A stretch of DNA of 64,000 bases from Verrucomicrobiota bacterium (lineage in GTDB: Bacteria; Verrucomicrobiota; Verrucomicrobiia; Verrucomicrobiales; Verrucomicrobiaceae), in assembly GCA_017301975.1 (NCBI GenBank), contig JAFLEI010000022.1, forward strand, positions 1 through 64,000. The letters are read 5' to 3'. The notes below the pieces were generated by a model. That model had not been told where the DNA came from. It saw nothing but the letters and a program-made list of their open reading frames with translations, and made no database searches. Below are positions 20,208 to 28,822 of this stretch, piece after piece. Every line of letters begins with the position of its first letter. The stretch's first letter is position 1. A program made the translations under genes and the position numbers.

Positions 20208-20363
20208 TGGGTTCAAGGTTCACGTGGGTTCAAACCGGGTTCAAAGTGTCATTTGAACCCGCCGGAGGAGTGGGTTCATGGGTTCATACCCTATATATAT
20301 ATAGGGTATGAACCCATGAACCCAGACCCGAACCCAATGGGTGATACCGAATGATACCAGAAC
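20208..20363. repeat. Cluster of GGGTTC / GAACCC motifs
   Basis: Within about 155 bases there are five GGGTTC (four of them followed by A in the form GGGTTCA) and four GAACCC, plus a partial copy at each end. They occur as direct and inverted copies around the 54-bp palindrome at 20271-20324. The cluster starts 9 bases after the end of the broken RepA-like ATPase gene. This recalls iterons or a protein-binding array of a replication or excision module. Confidence 0.75.
20271..20324. repeat. Perfect 54-bp palindrome
   Basis: Arms of 21 bases (TGGGTTCATGGGTTCA + TACCC and its complement) flank a self-complementary (TA)6 core. The pairing is perfect over all 54 bases. Each arm contains two GGGTTCA units. 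It could extrude as a cruciform, since the core is AT-only. There is no T run, so a terminator is unlikely. Confidence 0.92.
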
Positions 20364-20927
20364 CCACCGCTGATGCCCCCGCAGAAGCAAGCCCCACCGG
20401 AAGAGGAAGGACAGGCCACCCGTTGAAAAGGTCCCAGGCCCCCATGGCCTGCAGGCGTTCTTGAAGCCGGGTGGATGGCAAGGAGCGGGATCATCCTGGC
20501 CGGGTCGCGGAGCGCGAGGCTCGCTTGGCAAGGAGGTCAGGCCTCCGGCCTGACTGTGGACAGAGGCTTCCAGCCTTTCAGGGTTTGGGCGATGGCGTTA
20601 GCGCTGGGTGGGAAGCCAAAGGCGGGACGCCTCGATCCGCTGACAGGCGGGGACGCCTGTCCTCCGGGGGGGGATGCGGGCGCTGGGTGGTTTGGAAGGA
20701 GTGGGACCATCTTGGTCCCTCACGCTCCGCTCGCGTCCTCCGTCCCGCGCTGGCAAGGCGCGGCTTGCTTCTTCGCGCACGCATCTGCCTTCGCCGGTTC
20801 ATGGACGATCGCGCCCTGGGGTCGGAAGAGCGCTGGGTGAACGCGGAGCGCTGTGGGACCAGGATGGTCCCACTCCTGCTTGGAGGCGCTGGCACGTTTA
20901 TCATGCCGGAGGCGCTGCGTGGTCCCA
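20364..20927. repeat. Gene-free mosaic of hairpin repeats (second block)
   Basis: Perfect hairpins include GTCAGGCC-TCC-GGCCTGAC (20536-20554), GACAGGCG-GGGA-CGCCTGTC (20642-20661), GGGACCA-TCT-TGGTCCC (20703-20719) and TGTGGGACCA-type 20853-20873 (GTGGGACCA-GGA-TGGTCCCAC). A decayed member is at about 20487. The 19-base flank GCTGGGTGAACGCGGAGCG is at 20832-20850. The first 100 bases (20364-20470) hold nothing recognisable. Open frames here are mosaic and do not resemble genes. Confidence 0.75.
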
Positions 20928-20959
20928 CTCCTGCCGGGCTTTCCGAACCGTTACACTTC

Positions 20960-22255
20960 TCAGCCAAACAGCTCCGTGATTGGCCTGCCCTTGTCAGCAA
21001 CCGTAAACGGGCGCTTGCTCGGGCTGTACAGCACCTGATCCAGCGGAATGCCGAGGCCGTAGGCGATGGTGGCGTTGAAATCGGGGATCGTCACCGGATT
21101 GACGGCGGCTTCCAGACCCGTGTCATCCGTGGCACCATAGACCTGGCCGCCGCGAATGCCGCCGCCCGCCATCAGGCAGGAGAAGCCGCGTGCGTGGTGG
21201 TCGCGGCCATCATTGGCGTTGATCTCCGGAGTGCGGCCAAATTCGGTTGCCAGTACGACCATGGTATCTTGTAGCAGGCCGTGGGATTCCAGATCCTGCA
21301 GCAGGGTGCTGAGGGCGGAGTCCAGTTCATCGCACAATTCGGGGACGCGGGTGAAGTTGGCATTGTGGGTGTCCCAGCTGCCGAAGGAGACTTCCACAAA
21401 GCGCACGCCGTGTTCCACCAAGCGGCGTGCCAGCAGGCAGCCCTGGCCGAAGCGGTCGGGGCCGTACTTGTTGCGCAGGGCCTCGGGCTCCGCGCTGAGG
21501 TCAAAGGCGGCGAGCTCCTCGCTCTTCATCATCTTGAGGGCGTCGTCGTACATGTCGGCGTAGGCGCGCACGTTTTTGACGTTGTAGGTCTCGGCAAACT
21601 GGCGGTCGAGCTGCTTGGCGACGCTGAGGCGGCTGTTGAAGCGCTCCTCGGTGAACCACTGGTTGGTTTTCACGTTGTTGATGCCGCTTTCGGGGTCGTT
21701 GATCATCAGCGGCGCGAAGCGGCTCTCAAAGAACCCGGCGCCGGGATGGCGGCTGTCGTTGCCGATCATGACGCTGCCCGGGAGCGTGGGATTGCCCCGG
21801 TCCTGAAACTTCTGCAGCCACGCGCCCATGGAGGGATGGCGGATGCTGCTGCGCATGGTGTAGCTGGTGTGCTGGTAGTAGTTGCCCTGCTCATGTGCGC
21901 CCTGCGTCGTCATCATGCTGCGGATCACCGCCAGCTTGTCCATCTGCCGGGCGATCAGGGGGATGTTGTTGGACACGCGGATGCCATCCACATTGGTGTT
22001 CATGACCTTGGTCAGGCCCATCACGTCCGGCTTTTCGGGCTTCGGGTCAAAGGTGTCCAGGTGGCTCATCCCCCCGTTCATGTAGAGATAGATCACATTG
22101 CGCGCAGTCGCGGCCTGTTTCAGTGGCGAGGCTCCCTGCCCAGGAGCGGCGAGAATGCGGGAGCCGAAGTGCGCGGCGGTGCTGACACCGAGGAATGTCT
22201 TGGCGGCACCGGAGACAAATGCACGGCGGCTGAGATCGTGGCGGAGAGGGTTCAT
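20960..22255 (-). CDS. DUF1501 domain protein, Tat-exported
   Basis: This 431-residue protein belongs to the DUF1501 family, which is abundant in Planctomycetes and Verrucomicrobia and related to sulfatase/alkaline-phosphatase folds. The N-terminus MNPLRHDLSRRAFVSGAAKTFLG is a twin-arginine signal. NVIYLYMNGGMSHLDTFDPKP at about residue 50 holds the conserved metal-site region. SFGSWDTHNANF and ATEFGRTPEIN (about 300 and 340) are family hallmarks, and the C-terminus is LDQVLYSPSKRPFT...ELFG. Usually it sits next to a DUF1549/DUF1553 gene; here that partner is 18 kb away at 39997. The function is not known. Confidence 0.93.
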   Translation of the reverse strand: MNPLRHDLSRRAFVSGAAKTFLGVSTAAHFGSRILAAPGQGASPLKQAATARNVIYLYMNGGMSHLDTFDPKPEKPDVMGLTKVMNTNVDGIRVSNNIPLIARQMDKLAVIRSMMTTQGAHEQGNYYQHTSYTMRSSIRHPSMGAWLQKFQDRGNPTLPGSVMIGNDSRHPGAGFFESRFAPLMINDPESGINNVKTNQWFTEERFNSRLSVAKQLDRQFAETYNVKNVRAYADMYDDALKMMKSEELAAFDLSAEPEALRNKYGPDRFGQGCLLARRLVEHGVRFVEVSFGSWDTHNANFTRVPELCDELDSALSTLLQDLESHGLLQDTMVVLATEFGRTPEINANDGRDHHARGFSCLMAGGGIRGGQVYGATDDTGLEAAVNPVTIPDFNATIAYGLGIPLDQVLYSPSKRPFTVADKGRPITELFG

Positions 22256-22370
22256 AAGAGGGCGCGATATGGGGGTATGCGCCCTTTAACGCGGGCAGGC
22301 GGCGGTCTTATCACGGGATTCACATTCTTTGTTCCACGCACGCGGTGTCGCCCAGGGCAGCGGCCTGCTC

Positions 22371-24857
22371 TCACTTGCCTTCAGCTTTTTCCGCCGGGGC
22401 GCTTTCGTAAACCAGCACGGGAATCCGATCATAGGTGATGAAGGCGGCCTGCAGGATGTCCGCGGATTCAAATTCTGGCTTGCCCGTGGGCCTCCACACG
22501 CCCAGCAGACGTGCCGACCCATCAGGGAGCACGAGGCGGGCGGTGGTTTTTGCTGGGTGGTAATCGGTGAGCGGCAGTTCCAGCCTGCGGCCCTGCGTAT
22601 CTACCAAGGCGGCACGGTTTTCCTTGGGCTCAGCGGTGTGAAATTCGGCCGCTGCCGTGAGATCCACGGTGGAGCCATCGGACATCACCTGGGGCTGCAC
22701 CTCCATGAGAAATCCGGTTTTGCGCATGTCCTGGCCGTGGTCGAGATTCGGGCCGAGGCTGCTGAGGGCCGTGTGCTCCACCACGGCCTCCGAAGTGGCG
22801 CTGAAGCCAGAGCGTGTTTCGATGTGGGAAGTGCCGAGATGCTTCACCTCGACGGCGGCGAGCAGCCGCTCCATCTCTGGGCGGTGGTCGCTGTGCGTGG
22901 AGACCTCCGCCATCAGGCGGCGGATCAGGGCTCCCGGCGCCTGCACGACATGCGTGGTGAAAACGAGCGCGAGCGGGGGGGAGGAATCGCAGCCGACCCC
23001 GATGAAGGCCTCGGCCATTTCCACCTGATTGCGTTGATGGCGCATGATGAGCAGGTTTCCCCTGGGATTGAAGTGGGCACTGGCCCCGGTGGGAAAAGCG
23101 ATTCCCACCTCCTCCAGAATTTGCTGCGCGGTTTTGGCACCGCCGGCCATGTCTGGCGGCACCCTCAGGGCGCGGGTGATCCACTCTTTTTCATCCGGCA
23201 GCGGCACGGTTCCGCTGAAGTGCACGGGCGGGTCCTTGCGCGGCTGGGTTTGTGCCACCACATCGCCATGCAGAAAGGTGGCCCAGAGCACCTCTTCTCC
23301 TGCGGCCTGCCCGGTGGGCTTCCAGAGCGTAAGCAGCCGGGTGCCGCCATCGGCCAGGGTGAATCCCGTTTGCACATGCGCGGCATGGAAATCCGTGCGC
23401 GGAAACTCAACCTTGTTCTCGGACGCAGGCGCATGAAACTCCTGCAGCCTCTGTTCGGGCGGTGCGGTGCCCAGCTCATAGTCCACCGCCACCGTGATGC
23501 TGTGCGCGTCTGCGCTGATCAAGGGCTCCAGGGAAAGCCGCGAGCCTGAGGAGTGCCTTTCAAATTCCACCGCTGGCCGGCCCTTGCCATCGCTGTCAAA
23601 AGTGGTGGGGCAGGCGCATTCGCGCACGGCGCTGATCTCCGCCTTGTGGCCGGACTGCGCCTCAAGGCTGTGGCTGTCGATGAACGAGACCTCGCCGCGT
23701 GCCGCCGCAGTTTCCACCTCACGCCACAGGGCCGCGTGGTCGCTGGCGGTGGTGCCTTTAGCGGCCAGCGCACGAAGAAAGGGTGCCGGAGCCTGCACGG
23801 TGTGCAGCGTGAAGAAGGCGGTGCGCGGGGGCGGACTCTGTATATCGGCCTCCCGCGCTTCCTCCGCAGGTGTGCGGGCCTCCGTGGCTTGTTCCGGCGG
23901 GGCGGCAGGCGGGGCGATTTTCACCATGGCCACAGGCTGCGCACGCACGGTGATGAAGGCAATCCACAGCAGATCAGCGTTCTCCGCGCTGAGGCCGACG
24001 TCGGGCTTCGCGATGCCGAGGATCTTGGTGTCTCCATTGAAAAGAGACATTCCAGAGCTGAAGGCAACGCTGCGCACCTCCGCTGTGGGTGGCTGCCATG
24101 GCGTACCGCCCAGCGGGTCACCCACACTGCGCGGTCGCATGGGCGGTGGGGCAGGGTGAAGATTCAGCTTTGTGCTGAGGGTGATCTCCGGTCGGCTCCA
24201 GGCCCCAAAGGCGGCCTCCATCTCCAGCCGCAGTCCGGTCGGGTGCCAGTCCACGGTCAGCGCAGGGCGGCCCGCATCATCCAGACTCATCCCGGCCTTC
24301 GCCTGCTTGCGCACGGTCTCCGTGCTGCCGTAAGTGCCGGAGCCCGATTCCAGCCAGGCATCGGCGACCACGCGTACGCCCGCCTCTGGCCGCTGCGACT
24401 GCGCCAGCAGGGACTCCAGCTCGCTGATCGCACTCATTTTACGGGAGGCTGCGGCATTGATCTTACGGATCAGCTTGCCCGGGCCTTCGAAGACCGTGGC
24501 ATGCGTCACGAGGGTACGCGGTCCCATCTGAATCTGCTCCTCCACCAGCTGGGCGACGAGAGCCAGATTTTCCGGTGTGTTCACCACCACCAGGCGGTTG
24601 CTCGATTCATGAAACCTGGACCACGCGCCTGCGGGAAAGGGAATGCCCCAGTCTTCCAGCATCTCCTGGCTGGTGCGGCGCTGCAGCGGTGTCTGTGGAT
24701 CGGTGCGGTGGCCCGCGAAGCTGAGGAAATTGAGCGGCGTTTCGTAGAGGCGCCGTTGCATCGTCGGCACAGGCGGGCTGCTCTCGGCCGCCGGCGCATA
24801 GCCTCCCATCAGCATCCAGCCAGCCAGCAGCAGGCACCGCACATGTGCATCTTTCAT
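22371..24857 (-). CDS. Secreted protein with threefold internal repeat
   Basis: I do not recognise a named family for this 828-residue protein. A signal peptide (VRCLLLAGWMLMGGYAPAAES) leads to three related units of about 230 residues. Units 1 and 3 begin with a secretin-N-like block: SQEMLEDWGIPFPAGAWSRF and AQQILEEVGIAFPTGASAHF, each followed by a strand with VVVNTPENL or IMRHQRNQV. Each unit then has a (T)xxxVxAPgxLIR helix, an S/A-rich middle, and a terminal L-x-x-G-x-x-R/T-x-L-x-x-W-x-P-T-G motif before an A-F-I-T strand. Unit 2 lacks the secretin-like block. The repeat of the N-domain fold suggests a periplasmic or outer-membrane scaffold. Confidence 0.75.
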   Translation of the reverse strand: MKDAHVRCLLLAGWMLMGGYAPAAESSPPVPTMQRRLYETPLNFLSFAGHRTDPQTPLQRRTSQEMLEDWGIPFPAGAWSRFHESSNRLVVVNTPENLALVAQLVEEQIQMGPRTLVTHATVFEGPGKLIRKINAAASRKMSAISELESLLAQSQRPEAGVRVVADAWLESGSGTYGSTETVRKQAKAGMSLDDAGRPALTVDWHPTGLRLEMEAAFGAWSRPEITLSTKLNLHPAPPPMRPRSVGDPLGGTPWQPPTAEVRSVAFSSGMSLFNGDTKILGIAKPDVGLSAENADLLWIAFITVRAQPVAMVKIAPPAAPPEQATEARTPAEEAREADIQSPPPRTAFFTLHTVQAPAPFLRALAAKGTTASDHAALWREVETAAARGEVSFIDSHSLEAQSGHKAEISAVRECACPTTFDSDGKGRPAVEFERHSSGSRLSLEPLISADAHSITVAVDYELGTAPPEQRLQEFHAPASENKVEFPRTDFHAAHVQTGFTLADGGTRLLTLWKPTGQAAGEEVLWATFLHGDVVAQTQPRKDPPVHFSGTVPLPDEKEWITRALRVPPDMAGGAKTAQQILEEVGIAFPTGASAHFNPRGNLLIMRHQRNQVEMAEAFIGVGCDSSPPLALVFTTHVVQAPGALIRRLMAEVSTHSDHRPEMERLLAAVEVKHLGTSHIETRSGFSATSEAVVEHTALSSLGPNLDHGQDMRKTGFLMEVQPQVMSDGSTVDLTAAAEFHTAEPKENRAALVDTQGRRLELPLTDYHPAKTTARLVLPDGSARLLGVWRPTGKPEFESADILQAAFITYDRIPVLVYESAPAEKAEGK

Positions 24858-24930
24858 TTACGCAAAATACCGGAGGAGGGCGGCGATTGTCGAGAATGAT
24901 CTCTTCCTCACGGCGGTCTTTTCATGCCGG

Positions 24931-26892
24931 TCAGCCCGGCGCCCTTCTCCCAAACTTCCGCTCCAGCTCCGCCGTGGAAATCTGCACCAGAGTGGGCCGG
25001 CCGTGGGGGCAGCAGTAGGGCATCTCGCAGGCGAAGAGGTCTTTCAGCAGGGCCTGCATCTCAGGGATGGAGAGCACGTCGTTGCTTTTCACCGAGGCGC
25101 GGCAGGCGATGGTGGCGATGGCGTCTTCGCTCAGGCGCAGGCTGGAGGATTTGGTGCTCAGGCTGCTGAGTTCTTCGATCACTTGATCCAGCCATGCGGC
25201 GGGATCATCCGTCTTCAAAAAGGAGGGCAGGGTTTCCACTTTGAAAATGTTTGGACCGAAGGGCTCGATCTCGATGCCCAGCCGGTTGAGCGAGGCGAGA
25301 TTCTGCTTGAGCAAGTCGGCGTCACGGGGCGTGGTCTGCAGCGTGACGGGCAGCAGCAGGCGCTGGCAGGGCACACCGCCGGACTCGATGGCGCGACGGA
25401 ATTTCTCGAAGTTTACCCGCTCATGCGCGGCGTGCTGATCCATGAGCACGAGGCCCTCTTTGCCTTCCATCAGCACATACAGCTTTTGCAGCACGCCGAT
25501 GATGCGGTACTCCGGTGGCGCGGCGGGTTCGGCGGGGGCAGGGGCATTGGCCTCTTGTTGCTCTTCTTGTTCCTGCGGTGCTTCGTTGTCGGCCTGCACT
25601 TCGTCCGTGGATGTCTCCGCTCTTGCCACCTGCGGCAAAACTGCGGCTGAATTGCGTCCCGCGGCGATGCGCTCCAGCACGTCCGCCACGCGATGGGAGA
25701 CGGCGGGCTGCGGGACCTCGGGCGCTGGGGTGGCGGCACGCGCGGTGGAGGGCGCTGGCGGGAGGGTGCGCAGCGGCGCGGTGGAGGGCGCCACGGGCAT
25801 GGCAAACTGCTCCTGGCGGCTGTCTGGTACCAGCGGAATACGCGTCGCCGCCGGGCCGGTCGGCACGGTGCGCGCTGCTGCATGACCTGTGGGCAGCTTG
25901 GCCGCGTTCTCCAGCGTGTGGCTCACGCAGCGGGAGATGGCGTCGCGCACGCTGTGGCCGTCATGAAAGCGCACCTCCTTTTTGGCCGGATGCACGTTCA
26001 CATCAAACGCATGCGGATCCATCTGAATGAACAGGAAGGTCACCGGATGCTGCCCCTTCATAAGCGCGGTGTGATAGCCCTCCCGCAAGCCGTAGGAGAT
26101 GCTGGCGCTCTCGATGGGGCGGCCGTTCAGATACGTGGTCTGCATCTGCCTGTTGGAACGGCTCATGCCCGGTCCGCCGATGTAGCCGGAGACTGTGATG
26201 CCATGCCAGGTGGCTTCCTCCACCTTGAGCAGGCGGGAGGCCAGTTCGTCCCCCACCAGTCCGCGAATGCGCTCCAGCATGTCGCGCGTGGCCGGCAGGT
26301 GCAGCACCAGTTCGCCATTGTGCGTGAGGGTGAAGGCCGTCTGTGGATTGGCGATGGCATGCAGCCGCAGCTGCTGCTCCACATGGGCAAACTCTGTGTT
26401 CTCCGTGCGCAAGAATTTACGTCGCGCGGGCACATTGAAAAACAACGAGCGCGCCTCGATTACCGTGCCTGGGGCGCCGCCGTGGTCGCGCACCGCCACC
26501 ATCTTGCCGCCGTTCACCTCGATCTCCGTGCCCACCAGCGCGGATTTTTCACGGGTGGCAAGCCGGAAGCGCGACACGCTGGCGATGCTGGGCAGTGCCT
26601 CTCCGCGAAATCCGAAAGTGTGGATCGCGCCGAGGTCCTCCTTGGTCCGTATCTTGCTGGTGGCATGGCGCTCCAGACACAGCATGGCGTCCTCCCTGTC
26701 CATCCCGCTTCCATCATCGACAATGCGAATCATCGCGATGCCGCCGCGCTGGGCATGCACCTCGATGTGGTGGGCTCCGGCGTCCAAGCTGTTCTCCACC
26801 AGTTCGCGGACCAAAGCGGCCGGCCGCTCCACGACCTCGCCTGCCGCCACCTGGCTGGCGAGTGCGTCTGGAAGAATGCGTATTTTAGCCAT
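24931..26892 (-). CDS. mutL: DNA mismatch repair protein MutL
   Basis: With the ATG at 26892 (MAKIRILPDALASQVAAGEV) this is a 653-residue GHKL ATPase. RELVENSLDAGA, IVDDGSGM and TFGFRGEALPSIA are the N-terminal ATP-binding motifs. A proline- and alanine-rich linker (about 345-470) separates it from the dimerisation domain. That domain carries DQHAAHERVNFE at about residue 500, matching DQHA-x2-E-x4-E, plus ACRASVKSND and CPHGRP. These are the metal-binding endonuclease motifs, so this is a nicking MutL of the MutH-independent type. A 41-residue upstream extension in the same frame is unlikely to be translated. Confidence 0.95.
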   Translation of the reverse strand: MAKIRILPDALASQVAAGEVVERPAALVRELVENSLDAGAHHIEVHAQRGGIAMIRIVDDGSGMDREDAMLCLERHATSKIRTKEDLGAIHTFGFRGEALPSIASVSRFRLATREKSALVGTEIEVNGGKMVAVRDHGGAPGTVIEARSLFFNVPARRKFLRTENTEFAHVEQQLRLHAIANPQTAFTLTHNGELVLHLPATRDMLERIRGLVGDELASRLLKVEEATWHGITVSGYIGGPGMSRSNRQMQTTYLNGRPIESASISYGLREGYHTALMKGQHPVTFLFIQMDPHAFDVNVHPAKKEVRFHDGHSVRDAISRCVSHTLENAAKLPTGHAAARTVPTGPAATRIPLVPDSRQEQFAMPVAPSTAPLRTLPPAPSTARAATPAPEVPQPAVSHRVADVLERIAAGRNSAAVLPQVARAETSTDEVQADNEAPQEQEEQQEANAPAPAEPAAPPEYRIIGVLQKLYVLMEGKEGLVLMDQHAAHERVNFEKFRRAIESGGVPCQRLLLPVTLQTTPRDADLLKQNLASLNRLGIEIEPFGPNIFKVETLPSFLKTDDPAAWLDQVIEELSSLSTKSSSLRLSEDAIATIACRASVKSNDVLSIPEMQALLKDLFACEMPYCCPHGRPTLVQISTAELERKFGRRAPG

Positions 26893-26926
26893 GAATTTCG
26901 ATAAAGTGCGGGATGGGAGGCGTAGC

Positions 26927-26954
26927 TTGTACCACAACCCGGAAATGTTATCTT
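26927..26954 (+). promoter_or_regulatory. Candidate promoter for the IscA-like gene
   Basis: TTGTAC (26927-26932) and TATCTT (26949-26954) are 16 bases apart in the 136-base gap between divergent mutL and the IscA-type gene. It is a fair match to a sigma70-type promoter but has no independent support. Confidence 0.35.
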
Positions 26955-27028
26955 GGATGCCTGATGGGGATTTGCAATCTCCGTGCTTCTCGGCCATCAG
27001 ACACAAGCCCTCCATTGTCTCCTTTCAC

Positions 27029-27361
27029 ATGATTTCTCTCACCTCCAGCGCCGTCGAACATCTCAAATCCCTCATCGCGGAAAAGAACGCCGATGAGGGC
27101 ACCGGGCTGCGCCTGCGGGTGGAGAAGGGCGGCTGCGCCGGCATGCAGTATGTCATGGGCCTGGACCAAGCCAAATCCGATGACGAAGTGCAGTCGCAGG
27201 GCGGTGTCTCGATTATTATCGATCATGAGAGTCTGGGCTACCTCCGCGGCTGCCAGATTGACTACGTCGATTCGCTGGCGGATGCCGGATTCAAGCTGAC
27301 CAATCCCAATGCCGCCCGCAGTTGCGGCTGCGGCACCTCCTTTGAACCTCAGACTACCTGA
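27029..27361 (+). CDS. A-type iron-sulfur carrier (IscA/ErpA family)
   Basis: This 110-residue protein starts at the ATG 27029 (MISLTSSAVEHLKSLIAEK). It has the three family cysteines: one in EKGGCAGMQYVMGLD, and the C-terminal pair in ARSCGCGTSF. RVEKGGCAGMQY and the SLxYLxGxxIDYVDSL region are conserved. Members pass Fe-S clusters to target enzymes. It is divergent from mutL and alone, without the isc or suf operon nearby. Choice between IscA, ErpA and SufA cannot be made from this sequence. Confidence 0.93.
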   Translation: MISLTSSAVEHLKSLIAEKNADEGTGLRLRVEKGGCAGMQYVMGLDQAKSDDEVQSQGGVSIIIDHESLGYLRGCQIDYVDSLADAGFKLTNPNAARSCGCGTSFEPQTT

Positions 27362-27511
27362 ATCTAAGCCTCACATTCATTGACTCCCTTGGCCAATATT
27401 GAAGCAATCTTGCTGCCAACTTATTCACAAAATTTCCTTTTCAAATTCCCTCCATATTGTAGAATTTGAACATTCCTATCTTATAAATACTAAAATTTTC
27501 GCAAAACTGTC

Positions 27512-28306
27512 ATGCAAATCCGATTTTTGAGCGACGGCAATGAGTACCGTTCTTACGGTGGCGGGAGCTTTTCCAAGAAGAAAGACTCCGGTGGCATTTT
27601 CTGGTGGACCATTCTCATCACTTTGCTGATGGGCTTTGCCACCTTTTGCTGGTTCTTCAGCATCATGGTGTTCGCTCACCCTGAAAAACCATTCAATTAC
27701 CGCGTGCTCGCACGTTTCGACAAGCTCGATCCCCTTCGCAAGTTTACCAACTACACCGTGCCGCAGGGCAAGTTCCTTCCTGCGCGTGATCTGCTGGCCG
27801 AGTTCTATGCATTCAATCACGAACAGCTCGCGGTGAAAAATGATCTTCTCAAGCGCTCCTACATCCGCAACTACAAGCAGGAGCAGCCTCTCTATGTGAA
27901 GGGCGCTTTTCAGGTGATCAATGCCCGTCCGCTCACCGCGAACGATGTCATCACTGAAGGCTGGGTGGTGCGCGCACGTTCCGCAGACATCGAAGACGTG
28001 GACATCGAAATCGTGCTTCCTGGCAACAAGGACAAGGCTGATCCCTATCAAGTGGGTGATTCCTTGGTTCTTGATCAAAAGAGCACCTTCGCAGCAGCGC
28101 TGCATGTTCAGAAGTTTGATCAGGAGCGTGTCTGTGTCACTCTCATGCCTCTCGCTTATCAGGGCTTTGCAACCAAGGCCGGGGCGCAGTTCAAAATGAC
28201 CCCGCCCGCCAAGCTCAACATGGATGCCTACTGGCCCCTCACACGTGATCCAGGCGCCGCCGTTCTTGAAAGCAGCGCCCCCAAGGTCGTGTCCAAGCAA
28301 GGCTGA
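27512..28306 (+). CDS. Hypothetical membrane-anchored protein
   Basis: I do not recognise this family. The 264-residue protein has a cytoplasmic N-terminus (GGGSFSKKKDSGG), one membrane helix at about 29-53 (IFWWTILITLLMGFATFCWFF), and a 200-residue exported part. The latter starts HPEKPFNYRVLARFDKLDPL and includes a conserved-looking RDLLAEFYAFNHEQLAVKNDLLKRSYIRNY helix region and a beta-rich C-terminal half with EIVLPGNKDKADPYQVGD. It starts after an AT-rich leader and ends in a strong terminator, so it is a single-gene unit. Good coding composition supports it as real. Confidence 0.7.
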   Translation: MQIRFLSDGNEYRSYGGGSFSKKKDSGGIFWWTILITLLMGFATFCWFFSIMVFAHPEKPFNYRVLARFDKLDPLRKFTNYTVPQGKFLPARDLLAEFYAFNHEQLAVKNDLLKRSYIRNYKQEQPLYVKGAFQVINARPLTANDVITEGWVVRARSADIEDVDIEIVLPGNKDKADPYQVGDSLVLDQKSTFAAALHVQKFDQERVCVTLMPLAYQGFATKAGAQFKMTPPAKLNMDAYWPLTRDPGAAVLESSAPKVVSKQG

Positions 28307-28330
28307 GCATCGATTCATTCATCTCTGAAA

Positions 28331-28358
28331 AGCGGAAGGCGCCCCCTTCCGCTTTTTT
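28331..28358 (+). terminator. Rho-independent terminator
   Basis: AGCGGAAGG (28331-28339) pairs perfectly with CCTTCCGCT (28345-28353), leaving a five-base loop. A run of six T starts at 28353. It lies 25 bases after the stop of the membrane-anchored protein gene. Confidence 0.92.
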
Positions 28359-28420
28359 GTTCCTGGAGCTGAATGCTCTCCAATGACATGGAAAGCTATA
28401 TCAGGGTCGATATAAGTAGA

Positions 28421-28687
28421 ATGTGGTATGCTGGCGCGCTCGCAGCTCTGATATGGAGTGCGGTCGCGCAGTGAGGGACGAACGCAGCTGCCGCTTTCGA
28501 CGTGAAGGATGGTGCACGCATACTCAGGGAGCTTCAAACGCGGGAGCCTGTGAACTTCCACCCGCCCATCACCCCAAGCCCACCACGAGACGCACGAATG
28601 CGGCAGCTTTACCCTTCCGAGGTTGCGCAGCGGCACTCCAAATTCCCGCTGGGCGCTTCTGGGCTTGAACTTGAAACTCCGCCCTGA
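28421..28687 (+). pseudogene. Possible small secreted protein gene with in-frame stop
   Basis: The frame from ATG 28421 gives MWYAGALAALIWSAVAQ, which looks like a signal peptide, then a TGA at 28472-28474, then GTNAAAAFDVKDGARILREL and more in the same frame to a TGA at 28685-28687. If real, a secreted protein of about 88 residues is interrupted just after its signal peptide. No relative is recognised, and codon use is only moderately coding-like. The surrounding 0.5 kb (28359-28822) shows nothing else. Confidence 0.35.
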
Positions 28688-28822
28688 GATCAAGCAAAGA
28701 AAAAGCACAGAAAACGGAACGAGAATTTGACTGCCCCGCCGCCACTTGCCCACCATTCGCTCCCTTTAAATTTCAAACCTCTCCCACCTTGCATCCGCCA
28801 CGGTTCACGCCATTAGCAAAGC

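Noticed and set aside
20208-20363. Possible CRISPR array at the GGGTTC cluster
   Set aside because: Units are 6-8 bases, not 25-40; spacing is irregular, orientation is mixed, and no cas gene is present.
28472-28474. TGA as selenocysteine codon
   Set aside because: There is no SECIS-like hairpin in the next 30 bases and no conserved redox context around the codon.
28319-28756. A 145-codon minus-strand frame in the gap at 28.3-28.8 kb
   Set aside because: It runs over the terminator of the gene before it and has no recognised domain; it shows no ribosome binding site at its start.
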